A stretch of 6,455 bases of DNA from an uncultured Campylobacter sp. GTDB taxonomy: Bacteria > Campylobacterota > Campylobacteria > Campylobacterales > Campylobacteraceae. The notes beneath the pieces are model-generated. The model was not told where the DNA came from, did no database searches, and was given only the letters and a program-made list of their open reading frames with translations. Below, one piece after another: positions 5,638 through 6,455 of this stretch. Made by a program: the position numbers and the translations under genes. The stretch's first letter is position 1, and every line of letters begins with the position of its first letter. Where the stretch lies: positions 1 through 6,455 of the forward strand of contig NZ_CALKTQ010000113.1 of NCBI RefSeq assembly GCF_937997465.1, given 5' to 3'.

Positions 5638-6455
5638 ATGCTAAAATCAGAACTAAAAGAACGATCAAATAGGTTTAGAACTGCGCTCGAGATCTCTTCT
5701 ATTTTTATTTTCAGCGTTATTATTTTGATGTATATTTTCGTTAAAAAAGATGATATAGATTTTGACATCAATGACATCATTTTGATCACTATTTTAGTTC
5801 TATGTCAAGTTTATTTTACGGCCTACAAAATTTATCAAAGCTTTCAAACGAGCGTGCTTGATCAAGTTACGAAAGCCTATAATAGAGACGAAATTTTAAG
5901 ACTTTTATCAAAGCAAGCTTCTAAATTTAAAGGCAAAAATGGCGGCAATATGCTAATGCTAAAGATCGAAAATTTAAACGATATAAACGAGCGTTATAGC
6001 TTTGTTAGTACCGATATTTTACTCAAACGACTAGTCGAGCGACTGGAGAAATTTTTAAACGAAAAAGTATCTAAAAACACTCTAATCGGCAGATATTCAA
6101 ATGAATATTTTTTGATATTTTGCGAGAGTAAAAGCACCGAGCTAATCCATCTTTTAAACGTTTTTGAAAAGAGCATTTTGAGCGACGGAATTTACAATAT
6201 CGAGCTAAAGATCAAATTTGACGCTATCGACATAAATCACTCGGCAAGCCTCAAAAACTCGGTTTCTTATCTCATCCAAAAGCTAAACGAGAGCGATAGC
6301 GAAGATAAAGTGGACATCACGGACGATCTTGAAAAAGACGTCTGCAACTGCATCGATATGCAAAGATTTATCTTCCAAACTCAGCTCGTTAAAAGCCTTC
6401 GTTTCGGGCAAAATTTGAAAAATATCATTGTAAAAGTTTACACCGATAAGCAAGG
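5638..6455 (+). CDS. membrane protein with degenerate GGDEF-like domain (partial, 3' end missing)
   Basis: This frame stays open from an ATG at 5638 to the window end: 272 codons with no stop. The N-terminus has two hydrophobic segments (about residues 20-35 and 44-63), separated by an acidic loop KKDDIDFD, so the protein is probably an inner-membrane hairpin with its soluble part in the cytoplasm. Residues 74-165 then resemble a GGDEF domain: LDQVTKAYNRDEILRLL matches the DxLTGLxNRR start, LMLKIENLNDINERYSF the metal-binding and substrate strand, and RYSNEYFLIF the RYGGDEFxxL hairpin. The signature itself reads SNEYF rather than GGDEF and no RxxD inhibitory site is visible, so cyclic-di-GMP synthesis is unlikely. 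Residues from about 235 may begin a second domain, possibly a diverged EAL, but too little is present. The ATG abuts the gyrB stop with no gap and only a weak TTGGA (5627-5631) before it, which suggests translational coupling to gyrB. Confidence 0.75.
   Translation, partial: MLKSELKERSNRFRTALEISSIFIFSVIILMYIFVKKDDIDFDINDIILITILVLCQVYFTAYKIYQSFQTSVLDQVTKAYNRDEILRLLSKQASKFKGKNGGNMLMLKIENLNDINERYSFVSTDILLKRLVERLEKFLNEKVSKNTLIGRYSNEYFLIFCESKSTELIHLLNVFEKSILSDGIYNIELKIKFDAIDINHSASLKNSVSYLIQKLNESDSEDKVDITDDLEKDVCNCIDMQRFIFQTQLVKSLRFGQNLKNIIVKVYTDKQ

Noticed and set aside
5592..5789. Minus-strand open frame across the gyrB end and the next gene
   Set aside because: It is antisense to the conserved GyrB tail and to the membrane segments of the next gene; its hydrophobic runs mirror those segments.
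5994..6176. Minus-strand open frame inside the GGDEF-like gene
   Set aside because: The plus-strand frame is continuous and has a domain pattern here; the antisense frame has none.
1..6455. CRISPR array, insertion sequence, tRNA or rRNA gene
   Set aside because: No repeated spacer-like array, transposase sequence, terminal inverted repeats or cloverleaf-like segment was seen. The window is almost fully occupied by core replication genes.

Overview
The window is the chromosomal replication-origin region of an epsilonproteobacterium (Campylobacterota), most likely a Campylobacter. The evidence is the gene order ruvC (divergent), dnaA, dnaN, gyrB. The DnaA protein also aligns without gaps over its first ~30 residues to my recollection of Campylobacter jejuni DnaA. 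Promoters are A/T-rich without a clear -35, and origin boxes carry the TTCAC core typical of this class. Base composition looks less AT-rich than C. jejuni, which suggests an oral-type species (C. rectus/showae/curvus/concisus group). That species guess is inference only.

Layout. Bases 1-147 are the 3' end of a plus-strand gene I cannot identify. After a 60-bp convergent gap comes ruvC on the minus strand (208-681), encoding a Holliday-junction resolvase. The 113-bp divergent ruvC-dnaA spacer holds three near-identical DnaA boxes spaced one helical turn apart, then a probable dnaA promoter. dnaA (795-2105) begins with TTG. The 137-bp dnaA-dnaN spacer holds three more DnaA boxes. The last is followed by a C5 run and phased CTA-type triplets, which matches the bacterial basal unwinding system (box, GC cluster, DnaA-trio). 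dnaN (2243-3310), gyrB (3328-5637) and a truncated membrane protein with a degenerate GGDEF domain (5638 to the window end) follow with gaps of 17 and 0 bp.

How it works together. DnaA binds the two box clusters flanking its own gene, a bipartite origin of the kind known from Helicobacter pylori, and opens the DNA next to the trio element. DnaN clamps the polymerase and GyrB supports fork progression by removing positive supercoils. RuvC resolves recombination intermediates. The first box cluster lies between the ruvC start codon and the dnaA promoter, so DnaA occupancy could also affect both genes. The last gene is the least understood protein here: it is translationally abutted to gyrB and looks like a non-catalytic membrane GGDEF-family protein.
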